Source: Symsagittifera roscoffensis
Taxonomy: Eukaryota; Xenacoelomorpha; Acoela; Convolutidae
Assembly (NCBI RefSeq): GCF_963678635.1
Contig: NC_087064.1
Coordinates: forward strand, 11,270,819 to 11,334,818
DNA: 64,000 nucleotides
Direction of reading: 5' to 3'
Position numbers and translations under genes: made by a program. The notes beneath the pieces are model-generated. The model did not search any database. It was not told the DNA's origin and was given only the letters and a program-made list of their open reading frames with translations. Below are positions 54,230 through 64,000 of this stretch, one piece after another (the stretch's first letter is position 1; every line of letters starts with the position of its first letter).

Positions 54230-54990
54230 GCTGTGCGTTCTAGTTCTAAACAATCTCAAATCAATGACTCCCAACAAGGAATGAACACAATTTGGTGTTG
54301 TGCTTCCGAAACTATAATCACAAAAACTTTTGCTGTAATATGTATCCCAAATAATAAAAAAAAGACATCCATCGATTTTGCTAATGAATATTTTAAGATT
54401 TGTTCACGGATTTCGCTGACAATGGTTAAGTCCTTCCTTTTAAATTCCGCATTCCGCTTTAATTAAGATAGAAATTCCACCTCCAGCTTTTTGATTGTTC
54501 ATATGCAAGTTCAGTAAAAAACAAACTTGTGAATCCATTTACAGTTTGCGAAGTCCACTTACAGTTGCGGAATCCAGAACAACTAGCTATATTTCCTTGT
54601 TGCAGAATCTGTGCGTTCTATTTCTAAACAATCTCAAATCAATGACTCCCAACAAGGAATGAACACAATTTGGTGTTGTGTTACCGAAACTATAATCCCA
54701 AAAACTTTTGCTGTAATATGTATCCCAAATAATAAAAAAAAAAGACATCCATCGATTTTGCTAATGATTATTTTAAGATTTGTTCATGGATTTCGCTGAC
54801 AATGGTTAAGTCCTTCCTTTTAAATTCCGCATTCCGCTTTAATTAAGATAGAAATTCCACCTCCAGCATTTTGATTGTTCATATGCAAGTTCAGTAAAAA
54901 ACAAACTTGTGAATCCATTTACAGTTTGCGAAATCCACTTACAGTTGCGGAATCCAGAACAACTAGCTATAATTCCTTGTTGCAGAATCT
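54230..54990. repeat. local tandem duplication, 378-bp period
   Basis: The segment ctgtgcgttctagttctaaacaatctcaaatc... to ...tccttgttgcagaatctg at 54230-54608 repeats at 54609-54986. It is single in the other units, so private to this one. The breakpoints lie in ctgtgcgttcta, reached from cagaatctg|tgcgttc. Confidence 0.82.
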
Positions 54991-55315
54991 GCGACACAAC
55001 AAATATGAGGAAAACTCTTACATTATGGTTATTTGTACGCAGAATCCACAGTAGTTTTGTATGTTGAATCCACTTACATTTTGAAACATATTTAAAAATT
55101 AGTTTCTGGAAAATTCGAGCGCATATCCAGTGTAAAGTTTGGCCTCGTAATGAGGCATTGAGGACAAAGTTTACATTATGTTGATTCGTACGCGGAGTCC
55201 ATGGAATTTTCGTAAGTGGAATCCACTTAAATTTTGGGACAGGTTTAAAGATTAGTTTTTGGAACGTTTTAGCGCCTAACCAGTGCACAATTTGGCCTCG
55301 TATTGAGGCAAGAAC

Positions 55316-55480
55316 ATTTTCTACAACGAAGACGCGCTCGAAGACACACAAGAGAAATCAGTGCATTGTGTAATAAAATAAAATCTGCTTTGCTTGCTAT
55401 TGTCAGTCAAAACTCAAAATCAATGGACTTGAACAGGTTTTTAACAGAAATCATAAACAAAGATATTTATCAATTTTCTT
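55316..55480 (+). pseudogene. pseudo-exon B (right-flank unit)
   Basis: Same broken exon as at 15497 and 23699, with the identical 22-nt deletion and the continuation to aatcaatggacttgaacaggtttttaac. Confidence 0.72.
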
Positions 55481-55734
55481 CTTTTAATTGGAGGCATCTA
55501 TAGATGCGGTTGCTGACAAACGTACGAACATTTCAAACAGAAAGGAGTTGGAGGATTTGTATAGTAATTTATGTTGGAGTCGGAGCTTTGAAGTGTCGTA
55601 ATTTTCGGTAGCCCAAAGCTTTTGGCTTACTCTTGGTGGTCAAGCATAACATTAAGCTCGTTCAGCTACTCAGTTCGAGGTGCTCGACTTATGTTTCGTC
55701 TTTGAAAGTCAGACAAATGCAGTTTTACGCCTGA

Positions 55735-56100
55735 AAACCCGCGCACTAGCAGCAATTTTAAGTCAAGCACAAAGTCGAAACATACCCAATTACGGTCGAG
55801 ATGCTAGAAGCACACTCCATTTTGATCATGAAGTCGAAACAAAAAAAATAAGATGAGCGAAGTCGAAAGGTAGGACGAGCACGGTTAAAAAGTACGTCGA
55901 GCACAATCGAAGCTTACCCGATTTCGGTCAAGAAAGTCAAAACATAGGTCAAGCTCGGACGAAACACGAGTCGAACACAGCCGAAACATACCTAATTTCG
56001 TTCGAAAGTCAAAACTTTTGTCAAACTAACTCAAAGTTAGTCAGTTTTGATCGAGAAATTTGAAACATAGGTTGGGCAAAGTCGTAACATTGGTTGAGAC
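55735..56100. repeat. degenerate minisatellite (gtcgaaacatacc-attacggtcgag)
   Basis: Imperfect repeats of gtcGAAaCaTACCcaATTtCGgtCgag occur at about 55775, 55910 and 55978, with many extra partial copies (agtcgaaa, gtcgagcac). Single copies also occur at about 16050 and 24250, so this is an expanded motif at the array's right end. Confidence 0.55.
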
Positions 56101-56524
56101 TTTCGTCTTCCGAACAAAATGACTGGTTATTCATACCTAATTGTATACCTAGGTTGATTTTCGAGCCAAAATCTGGGTATCATACAGTTTTCGTTCACGT
56201 ATGATTAGTATGCAAATAGTGCCCGTTGATGCAGAAGGGGACTGGCATAGATGGATGACCTTGGGTATGAAATCTTGTTAATGACAATGATATGACTGAT
56301 TTGAAGGAGTCATCATAAAAACAACTTGATTGTCACCATTCAATTTTTAAGAACTAGTAAACACATTGTAAAAACCTTAATTGTCACTAAGTATTTTTTG
56401 TATAGCTAATAGTCTCCATGAAGTGTTTAATATGCATTGGTCGTTTTGCAATTTTTGCAATTTCATCACATAGTTTTTGACAAAAAAAATTACAAAAACA
56501 TTGGTAACAACAGTTGTCACTTCC
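56101..56524. other. gene-free stretch at the right border of the array
   Basis: No coding or repeat signal that I can name. The Ty3/gypsy fragment begins just after it. Confidence 0.5.
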
Positions 56525-56544
56525 AATTTTTCATGAGTGGCATG

Positions 56545-56830
56545 GTCAAATTGCAGGCCATGCCACTGGAACATACCAATTCCAAACGGGATTTTATGGC
56601 CTCACGGACATGCCTGCCGATTTTCAAAAAGCGATAGACTTCACTCTGACAAATTGCGAAAACAAATTCGCCTATTTGGATGACATACTAATCGTTACAA
56701 AGGGTCCAAAGAACAAAAAGCATCTTCATAAATTTTAACGAAACTAAAGGACAAAAATGTAGCATTTTCAATAGAAAAGTGCGAACAAGTAAAACTGCTC
56801 GTCTATCACATAAACAGCGAAAACACCAAA
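56545..56830 (+). pseudogene. reverse transcriptase remnant of the second Ty3/gypsy lineage
   Basis: TYQFQTGFYGLTDMPADFQK (about 56570-56630) is the block just before the catalytic site, followed by FAYLDDILIVTKG (about 56668-56706), the YLDD motif. A frameshifted thumb region (DKNVAFSIEKCEQVKLLVYH) continues to about 56815. Stops at 56736-56738 and after. Confidence 0.78.
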
Positions 56831-56984
56831 CCACAAAATCGGAAAACAGTTACTATACCCGAATCGGAGAATGGTACACCAATGTGTCCAAAAAACCTAC
56901 AAAAGGTTATGGGAATCAGTTTTTTTGCAGCAGTGACCCGCAGGGTCAGAAAAATACAGCCTAACGTCGACTGTGTAAAAACAA

Positions 56985-57760
56985 GAGAGACTGGGATTCA
57001 ACCAAGTTGGCCTACGGGGACCACTGGTACAACATACGCAATCGTCTGCATGTCAAGGATGACTGCTTGCTCTTGGACGAAAGAATCATCTTTTCGCAGC
57101 AACTCAGACAAGAGATCTTTGACAGCCTACACCTCACACATCCAGGTGCAGCAGCGATATTGGACGTGTGTGAAAATATCTGGTTGCCAATATTCAATGG
57201 AAGATTGTCCAAATGGCCCAAAACTGTGCAGAACAGGTAAAAACTTGAAACCAGCATTATACGACGAAAAGTAACTCCAATTGGAGTCAGTAGTCAAACC
57301 AAATGAGGAGGAACAACTAGATTTCGCGAGGCCCCTCCCGGATGAATTGAATAAGGAGGCATATTTTTCCGACGGCAAAAGATGTTACAAGCACAACCGC
57401 GGATATCGCTATAAAATTATGCAAATATACATTTCAAATAACGGTGTCCCATGAAACTTATGGTATGTTGTAAGCACGAACGTTCCGAACGAAATCAATA
57501 AGTTTTCTGCAAATGGAATAACATTAAACTTGTTTTTACACCGTTGGACGACCACCGATTCATACGGATGTCGCAGAAAGTTTAAAAACCTTAAGAATAA
57601 CTACACACGGAAAGAGAAAAAGAAGCCCTCATGGGACGTAAGCCAAATACACCACTATCAAACATAGCAACTAACACTAGTTCACCAAATAGTCTGAATT
57701 GCGAAAACGCAAAACACAATTGATCGTTCGGAAAAATCTGATGTACCCACCACTGCTGAC
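56985..57760 (+). pseudogene. integrase remnant of the second Ty3/gypsy lineage
   Basis: The frame 57007-57240 reads YNIRNRLHVKDDCLLLDERI, then SLHLTHPGAAAILDVCENIW, the H2C2-type zinc-binding domain (the HLTHPG histidines are present; the CxxC is frameshifted at about 57225-57250). The core start is seen as DFARPLPDELNKEAYF in another frame (about 57322-57368). Further blocks follow in shifting frames: STTADIAIKLCKYTF (about 57387) and MGRKPNTPLSNIATN (about 57630). At least four indels. The catalytic Glu is not recoverable with confidence. Confidence 0.68.
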
Positions 57761-59100
57761 AGAAGTTACAGTGCTGGTTTGAATGCAGGACTTACAGTGT
57801 TAGTCTGAAAGCGAGGTGAACATCAAACCACTGCAGAATCTTCCAAAGCCCTCAAATTCAGAAATCCAAAAGGTAAAGGGAACATAATCGAATCAGAGTA
57901 AAACAGGTGTAAGAACTAGGTCTTCACTAGATAAGGGAATGATGCATTAAAATCTAGGTTCAAAGGAACATAACAAGTAGACTCATGCACTAAAAATACA
58001 TCAGACAGCCAAAAAAGCAAACAAAATAGCAACAAAATTAAAAACCAAAGACATTTGAACAAACGTATAGGTCCATAGACGAAAACATACTACTTTAGAC
58101 CCCACGCACCGCTTGGGTTCAGACTAGAGAAAATAATGCCTTGATTGTAAGGTAACAGGGGGTATTCTTCTTTGTAGAAAACCTGTTTACCCACGGACTT
58201 GTGCCGACTATCACGATTAATTGGCTATGTCGCTTACAAGTCTGCAAGCTATACAGCTCCATGCTTGCTTATTTAAATATTGAACAAATGACCGCGCAGT
58301 AACATCCCATGTTCAGTTAAGATGAGAAAACAGGACTGCTCAAAAGACTGTCGCGAAAGAAACGAAGACATCAGAACCAGAAGAAAAGAGGAAACCACAA
58401 ACCGGGAAATGGAAAAGAAGAAAACCGACTCCCAAATAACCAAGAGAAAAGATGTTCAAAAATGGGAGAAAAGAAGGAGGCCCAGAACAAAACAACATCA
58501 TCAAGCAAAGACTGGTCCTCGATCACATCGGAAAACATGGAACCCTCGCGCAAACGGATAGGCGTCAAGAAGACGCGTCCTTAACCTCAGCCAGAGACAT
58601 CATAAACAGAAGCCACGAGTAAACCAACGCGGACACGGCAATCAACGTTGGTCAAGGCGCAAGATAACATCGACAGGATAACTAAATTTGAAAAAAATGA
58701 ATTCAACGTAGAGTCAATGGAAAAACCAAGCCAGAGCACACCAAAGAACATAATCAACCTAGCAACCTCTCTAGTTTTATCCACAAAAGGCGGTTTAAGG
58801 AAAACTCTTCCGAGTTTATTGCCTGCAATAAACTCTCCGAGACAAAAAAATCACGAGGCAAACGAGATACAATCACTCTGTACTGGATTTTGTACCCTGT
58901 ACTGAAAGTTTGAAAAGAGAAACGAAAGTGATGCCGAAAAAAAGAGGTCACGAAAAGTCACGAAATACCAGCGATACAAGAATAAATCAAAACGACCGAA
59001 GAACATGAGAAACAACAAGATTAAGTAGATGCTGAACCTACCACCCAGAACAAGATGCTGAAATCACTACCCAGAAGAAGGAAGGCGAGGAATCAATAGA
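57761..59100 (+). other. A-rich stretch after the gypsy fragment, no gene assigned
   Basis: On the + strand it is strongly A-rich. A 79-codon frame (58322-58561) is almost wholly Lys/Arg/Glu/Thr (KDCRERNEDIRTRRKEETTN) and gives no recognisable domain; it may be part of the degraded element (gag-like or 3' region) or simply A/G-rich DNA. A possible LTR start TGTAAGGTAACAGGGGG lies at about 58145; this is unproven. Confidence 0.35.
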
Positions 59101-59124
59101 CTGTTGGCATGGCCTCCAGTGCTA

Positions 59125-59240
59125 CCTACTTCTTTACTTTCACATCTATCCTTCCACATCTATGCTGAAAGAAACTTCCACATCTATGGTTAAGCATATA
59201 TGCTTTTTTTCCACATCTATGCTAACAGAAAAAAATCTAT
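59125..59240. repeat. short direct repeats of ccacatctatg
   Basis: [t/c]cacatctatg occurs about five times between 59140 and 59225, with gctaacagaaaaaaatctatgctaacagag at the end. It is a small degenerate minisatellite. Confidence 0.6.
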
Positions 59241-60279
59241 GCTAACAGAGTGTTTTGCTGTTGCTAATCACAGCTCAATGTGTCCACAGCAATTCTCAAT
59301 TTGAAATTTTTACAACTGAAAAGATAAAGTACGGGATATGGGGTGGAATTTTGTCTTATGCAAATACTCAGAACAACTGGTTTTTCAGATATTTTGTGTT
59401 CTGAATAAGATCTGCAGCTGGAGTTCCTCCAAAGTCAGATTAAAGAAATTGGAATGTTGTTCTTCCATAATTAGGCTATTCTAATTTCTTGATCGCTTAA
59501 CCAAAGCATTATGACAACTTAGAGAATAAAATGAATGGATGTTGAGGCAGAAATTTTCTGATAGTGGCTCACAGTGAAATCTGTGGACAAAACAAAAAAA
59601 CAACCGGATGTTGCAAGTCCGACAATTATTTTTTTTCTGCAACTTTTTTTAAGCGAACTTTGGAGATTTGATGTATTAAAGACATTGATTGAGCTTCAAT
59701 CCCAAGCAAGTATTTGCAGGTGTGCTTTGAAAGAGTTTGAGAATTGAAGCTCGTGTGAAACTGAGCTGTTGCTGAGTTCTGTTTTCAAGCATTCATGAAG
59801 ATATCGATGTGTCCTAGAGAACAAAACACATTGAAAAATGCTGCTCGTAATTATCCGGATTGAATAAAACCCGCAGTGCAACAAGCCCAGTGCTGACCGT
59901 GTGATAAATAAAAATGCTAATTACTTAGTGTACCAATTGGTGCACTCGCTATTGGCAAACCGTTTGATCTGAAAGTAATCTCTTCCAATCCAAAGTTTTG
60001 ATAATGAAAAGATTTTTTCGCTCTGTTCCAGAAAACGCAAATTTTCATTGTAACGATAATTTTTCTAAATGAAAGTTTGTCACGAGTGAAAAATTTTTCT
60101 TCTGGCTAGCTGCGCTGACCAGCTGCCGCAAAATTTTTTGTTGATTTCTACTCGATAGGGATATTTCGGAAGAGTTTTGAGCAAAGGTGATTCAATGGTA
60201 CATAGCAAATGGTTGATCACGGTCAATTTTCTTGAGGTTCAACTCAAGTAACTGAAACTTGTAATGTTTCGCAGCATCT
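59241..60279. other. no gene assigned
   Basis: AT-rich, with no recognisable domain on either strand. A minus-strand frame at 59696-59884 is short and not convincing. Confidence 0.45.
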
Positions 60280-60597
60280 TCAGGTAGACTCATTAACATC
60301 ATGAGAGCATCTGTAGGAAAATTTGAGGGTAACACTACTCAACAAATGCTTAACTTTTGTAAAGAAATCATTTCCAGTAGCGCCCTGAAACAAAATTTCC
60401 CTCAACTTGGAGAGCTGTTCTCGTTTCAATGTGAACCAAGCGACATCTGCTGCAGAGAGATTGTTGTAAAAACTATTTACCTGACACTTGAGCCAAGCGT
60501 TCTTGGCTCTTTTTCCTTTAGAAAATTCAGGTTCGATGAAGTTTTTGAGCACAAAATTACAAATGGCATTTGGGACTTTGAATCTATTAGCAGACAT
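60280..60597 (-). CDS. coding-like ORF of unknown function (105 aa, minus strand)
   Basis: ATG at 60597 to stop at 60280. Protein-like composition: SANRFKVPNAICNFVLKNFI, KGKRAKNAWLKCQVNSFYNN, then a helical part (LSAADVAWFTLKREQLSKLR) and a basic end. No domain is recognised. The overlapping + strand frame (60301-60726) is almost equally open, so the strand call is uncertain. It might be one exon of a minus-strand gene that includes the stretches at 61942-62310 and 63069-63308. Confidence 0.35.
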   Translation of the reverse strand: MSANRFKVPNAICNFVLKNFIEPEFSKGKRAKNAWLKCQVNSFYNNLSAADVAWFTLKREQLSKLREILFQGATGNDFFTKVKHLLSSVTLKFSYRCSHDVNEST

Positions 60598-60799
60598 GGT
60601 ACAGCCAGGAAAAAAAGCAGGAAAGTGTTTACTAGTGAACGCAAATCAGATTCAACGCTATCAGTATTGTCGAATCTCAGATCGACTTCATTTGAGTGTA
60701 TTACTTTGCATTGTTTCTGCAGGTAGATTATTTGCTGATAAACGAAAATTTTTCAAATTCTATAATCGACTCTCTAATTGAATGGAGTGGTCTAAGTTT

Positions 60800-61941
60800 T
60801 TAGTCTAATGAAAAATAAAAAAAATGTTAACGAAAGTTTTTATCAGACAAATCCAGAGTGCTAGAGGTAGTTTCTTTAGGTAACAAAGTAGCCTTTACTG
60901 TTTTTGTTTTTGCGACAAATCTGCGCTGGTCTGCGCTCCTCCGCGCTGGCTGCGTTTTCTTCGAAAGTTTTTCTTTTCTTTTCGAACTGCTACTGATTTT
61001 ATTCTATTAGGATTTTCGTGGGAGTCTGTTTTTTGACATGTACCACCAATATTTCGCTTTCTTGCTGTTGTATAGAAAAAAATTCAGTGCTTGCTTAGAA
61101 GACTTATTTTTTATAGCAACATCAACCAGATTATGCGCCGCACTCATGACAATTTCGATCTGCTATTTTTTGCAATTGGCTAACTATATGTATTGCAATC
61201 GGTATAGCAGTTAGACCCCAAATTTATACCGCGTTGTCGATAGTGTTCAGATAAATGAGGAATTGAAGCTTGTTTTATATCTTACTGATACATTTCGTTT
61301 CAATCAAAGCGCTTGAATTTTAAAGTCAACCCACTAGTTGCTACATCATATGGCACTTGTCTTCCCGTTTTTGTGCGCAATTTTACCGACATTTTTTACA
61401 CAGAAATAGTTAAACAGTTCAGTGTTTTGTTTTACTAAAATTAGGTTCAATCTTGCATTTATTACCGTTTTTTATGCGTCTGTTTGAATCAATGGCAAGT
61501 CACACTAGTGTGCTTGCAACAATGAGTAATATCAAGGTAGACAAAATTTAGATCTGTACCACTGAGAGAAAAGAGATTTCTGCAGACAGTTTCCTGCATA
61601 TGCTACATCGAAGAAGGATATCAGATTCTTTTTTGCATTGATTCGAAGACTCTTGCTAATTGAAAGTCTTGAAGGTTCGCTTCGAAATTAATTTTTTCTT
61701 GGATTTGATTTTTTTTCTCTCATGGATCAGTTGTTCTATATATATTTAACCTTCTGCCCTTATGGCCTGGAAATGTATTGAGATTGCCGGCGCTGTTTAT
61801 AATGTTTGTAAGTCACACTTCGAATGTTCTGAAATACTTCTATTGTTGCTCATAAACATTGTATAATTTCGTTGTGAAAAAATCAGAGAGAGCAGCTTTC
61901 CAATCTCCGTATAAAATCATTTGATTTCCCCACAAAAATTC
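60800..61941. other. no gene assigned
   Basis: No convincing coding sequence on either strand. A cgctggtctgcgctcctccgcgctgg mini-repeat is seen at 60924-60951. Confidence 0.45.
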
Positions 61942-62310
61942 TCAAAATCGGCCAAATTGTTTTTTTTTGCAACAGAAATTATTAGAATTGTTGATATCAA
62001 ATGTGAAAAACATGCATAGCACATTATTCTCACAACATGCTTTGCTTACTAAAAATTTAAGTTTTCTTCCTAAAAGGTTCCAATGATTTTTCTTCCTCGG
62101 CATCACAGAAGCTGTTTGTTTGTGGTACCACAGTAAAAAGGGCAACACTTTCAAAAAAAAGTTCCAAAAAACTAGCGGGTTGGCTTTTCTGGAAATTAAG
62201 TCAGTGATTGCTACTGTCACGTCTTCAGCATTATAGATTTTTGTTTTCCTAGCCAAATTTGTTGACCTCTTTGCAAATAATGAAGCTAAAGTAGGCATAT
62301 GCTTGCTCAT
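61942..62310 (-). CDS. coding-like ORF of unknown function (122 aa, minus strand)
   Basis: ATG at 62310 to stop at 61942. The first 80 residues look like real protein (MPTLASLFAKRSTNLARKTK, NAEDVTVAITDLISRKANPL), followed by an aromatic/basic part (VFWNFFLKVLPFLLWYHKQT) and a Lys/Cys/Asn-rich end that may be intronic. No domain recognised. Confidence 0.32.
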   Translation of the reverse strand: MSKHMPTLASLFAKRSTNLARKTKIYNAEDVTVAITDLISRKANPLVFWNFFLKVLPFLLWYHKQTASVMPRKKNHWNLLGRKLKFLVSKACCENNVLCMFFTFDINNSNNFCCKKKQFGRF

Positions 62311-62591
62311 TAATTAGTTACCTTGATCAGCGCTGATATGGTACTATGTTCACAGGTGAACTGATTGTATGATCACTTCTCTGTAATTTTTTAATGTAAT
62401 TAAGAGTACATTTTTACTCTATGTACTTGTTGGAAATATTTGAAAGCGATCAAATGTACCCTTGTCAAATTAAAAAAAATTCCGGTACTTTTCATGCAAC
62501 TCTTTGTATCCTGTTTCTCTAGAAAGTTTGGCCTTCTATGCAAGATAGACAATTGATGTAATCTGCGAGATGTAAAATAGACGTAAATAGC

Positions 62592-62789
62592 GTGATAGAC
62601 ATTTGGCAGCAACTAAACACCTCGGTTAAACTAGGTCAATTTATCAACAAGGCTATGCCGAGAGACCAAATCGCGTTGATATCCTTAAAGATCGGTTTCA
62701 CCGAGGATAAGTATTACGAAACAGTCCGTTTTTTACGTGAGATGATTGAGAACGCAGAAATTTTTATAAATTTTTTTGCTGATAGTTGA
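62592..62789 (+). CDS. coding-like segment of unknown function (+ strand)
   Basis: Open frame beginning GTG at 62592, ending TGA at 62787-62789, reading VIDIWQQLNTSVKLGQFINK, then MPRDQIALISLKIGFTEDKY and helix ETVRFLREMIENAEIF. Codon use is less AT-biased than the flanks until about 62760. The sequence aaatag immediately before could be an acceptor. No domain is recognised; it may be an exon or a fossil. Confidence 0.3.
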   Translation: MIDIWQQLNTSVKLGQFINKAMPRDQIALISLKIGFTEDKYYETVRFLREMIENAEIFINFFADS

Positions 62790-63068
62790 CAAGCATCTGT
62801 TAAAATTTTTACGCTATCAAATGAATCCAGTCGAACCTGACGACTAGAGTAACTTCTTAACTAATAGCATTAAACAGTAATGAAGAGCGATTTTCATCTT
62901 TTTGTTCACGTCGAAAACTATTCTTTACTGCTTTCATAGTTTTTATTGTTTACGTCGTCGTCGTCTTTGGTGGGAGAAGAGCTTGTTTTTTTTTGGTTTT
63001 TTTTCTATCGGATTGCTTTGTATTGTGTTTGAGAACTGTCAATCGAGTACTGGAAAAAAATTTAGATT

Positions 63069-63308
63069 TTAGAATTCTTCGCTTTCTGAGTTGTCGCACT
63101 GGATGCGGCAAAAGAAGGAAAAGCTGAGCTGCTTCACTCTAAGGCTAGCGGAAACTGGTATGGGATAAGTGTTTGACACTGAGATGGGATCTTGATTCAA
63201 TTCATTCAAAATTTTTTGTTTCCTTCGCTGTGTATCATATAAAACGATTTGATTTTTAGTGTATCGGCTTTTCTCGAATAACAACAATTTACCAGAGTCC
63301 AAAAGCAA
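63069..63308 (-). CDS. coding-like segment of unknown function (minus strand)
   Basis: The minus-strand frame reads YTKNQIVLYDTQRRKQKILN, ELNQDPISVSNTYPIPVSAS and ends at 63069 in SESEEF. The first residues fall inside the duplicated block at 63265-63572. No domain recognised. Confidence 0.3.
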   Translation of the reverse strand: MLLDSGKLLLFEKSRYTKNQIVLYDTQRRKQKILNELNQDPISVSNTYPIPVSASLRVKQLSFSFFCRIQCDNSESEEF

Positions 63309-63572
63309 GGATTGTAATCTGAAAGTTTGATTGTTTCCCTTTCCATTGTAGTATCTTGCAACAGATCTTGAACAGCTTCCGATAATTTAAGAAAGTCACA
63401 GTGGTTTTTTCAGTACTTGTTGTTTCTGCTTTGGAAATAAATTGCGACGGAAATTTTTCAGATTTCTCATCTAATATCGAATTTATATCACAAGAGCTTT
63501 CAATTGGACTTAACTAGCCAAAAGTTTTGTTTCTCTTGAATGTCAACATTAGGGTCAAAAATTTTCTCAAAT
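63265..63572. repeat. 308-bp direct repeat, copy 1
   Basis: From cggcttttctcgaataacaac to tcaaaaattttctcaaat; repeated at 63681-63988 (offset 416) with a few substitutions. On the minus strand it holds a coding-like stretch (EAVQDLLQDTTMERE, LSDYNPCFWTL) in both copies, so a coding exon may have been duplicated. Confidence 0.9.
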
Positions 63573-63680
63573 AAAACATGTTCTCAACGAGTAATTAACT
63601 TGAACAATTTGAAATAAGGAAATCGGGTAATAAAAACTGTTATTTATTAGAAAACTCGGTATAAACTTACTTCCTCGAAT

Positions 63681-63988
63681 CGGCTTTTCTCGAATAACAA
63701 CAATTTGCCAGAGTCCAAAAGCAAGGATTGTAATCTGAAAGTTTGATTTTTTCCCTTTCCATTGTAGTATCTTGCAACAGATCTTGAACAGCCTCCGATA
63801 CTTTAAGAAAGTCACAGTGGTTTTTTCTGTACTTGTTGTTTCTGCTTTGGAAAAAATTTGCGACAGAAATTTTTCAGATTTCTCATCTAATATCAAATTT
63901 ATGTCACAAGAGCTTTCAATTGGGCTTAACTAGCCAAAAGTTTTTGTTTCTCTTGAATGTCAACATTAGGGTCAAAAATTTTCTCAAA
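63681..63988. repeat. 308-bp direct repeat, copy 2
   Basis: Second copy of 63265-63572, separated by a 108-bp spacer. It reaches to within 12 bases of the window edge, so further copies may lie outside. Confidence 0.9.
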
Positions 63989-64000
63989 TGTTTTTCTTAC

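Larger units (their letters stand above)
52493..55990. repeat. macrosatellite unit, right flank of the retroelement
   Basis: This resumes the unit where 29314 left off and parallels 12600-16080: intermediate block (52497-52790), pseudo-exon A with intron (52811), exon B fragment (53560), gcggaatccgc repeats (53770-53960), aggaaccaactagatcag block (54010-54480), pseudo-exon B (55316) and diverged 3' flank (55490-55700). The array ends near 55990. Confidence 0.85.
56525..57760 (+). mobile_element. degenerate Ty3/gypsy fragment, second lineage
   Basis: RT and integrase blocks are in order on the + strand but differ clearly from those of the large element, so this is another lineage. Most of RNase H and the connection domain are missing: RT sequence stops near 56830 and integrase zinc-domain sequence starts near 57000. 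No LTR was identified with confidence. Confidence 0.75.

Noticed and set aside
58145-58310. LTR of the second gypsy lineage beginning TGTAAGGTAACAGG
   Set aside because: There is no second copy in the window, and no clear end or primer site.

Overview
This is an AT-rich, intron-containing, repeat-dominated eukaryotic window, most likely from an invertebrate animal. Evidence: several classes of retroelement (BEL/Pao, a LINE, two Ty3/gypsy lineages), a spliced host gene with a canonical GT-AG intron, and large tandem segmental repeats. No bacterial gene organisation is present. I do not assign a species. One assembly gap of exactly 200 N lies at 8906-9105.

Layout. 1-3769: the pol region of a BEL/Pao LTR retrotransposon on the + strand, cut by the window edge and inactivated by stops and frameshifts. 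About 4481-5720: a decayed LINE reverse transcriptase. 5930-6420: a three-copy tandem repeat. 7343-10767: the one convincing host locus. Its last two exons (9886-10350 and 10480-10767) are joined by a 129-bp intron; they encode a long poly-aspartate tract and an alpha-helical C-terminus. Possible upstream exons lie near 7.4-7.8 kb.

10768-29314 and 52493-55990: a macrosatellite-like array of units about 6 kb long, built from the 3' flank and broken exon copies of that gene. One pseudogene type keeps the intron, so amplification was at DNA level. The array also carries local duplications, including a nearly perfect 2.6-kb tandem duplication (24828-27413 / 27414-29999).

Inside the array sits a very large minus-strand Ty3/gypsy element, 29315-52492 between 410-bp LTRs with the same 4-bp flank (cttt), plus a truncated second copy of its 3' end at 18516-22562. 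In its own direction (right to left) it reads: 5' LTR, primer-binding-like site, 1.2-kb leader, three unrecognised small ORFs, a gag 5' end, then two tandem gag-pol copies separated by a repeat called R here, then an envelope-like membrane-glycoprotein ORF with a long Pro/Ser/Thr-rich extension, then the 3' LTR. The two gag-pol copies have different internal deletions (integrase core lost in one, RNase H-integrase connection lost in the other), and all reading frames carry lesions.

56525-57760: a degenerate fragment of a second Ty3/gypsy lineage on the + strand. 57761-64000: mostly unassigned sequence with a few coding-like minus-strand stretches and a 308-bp direct repeat at the right edge.
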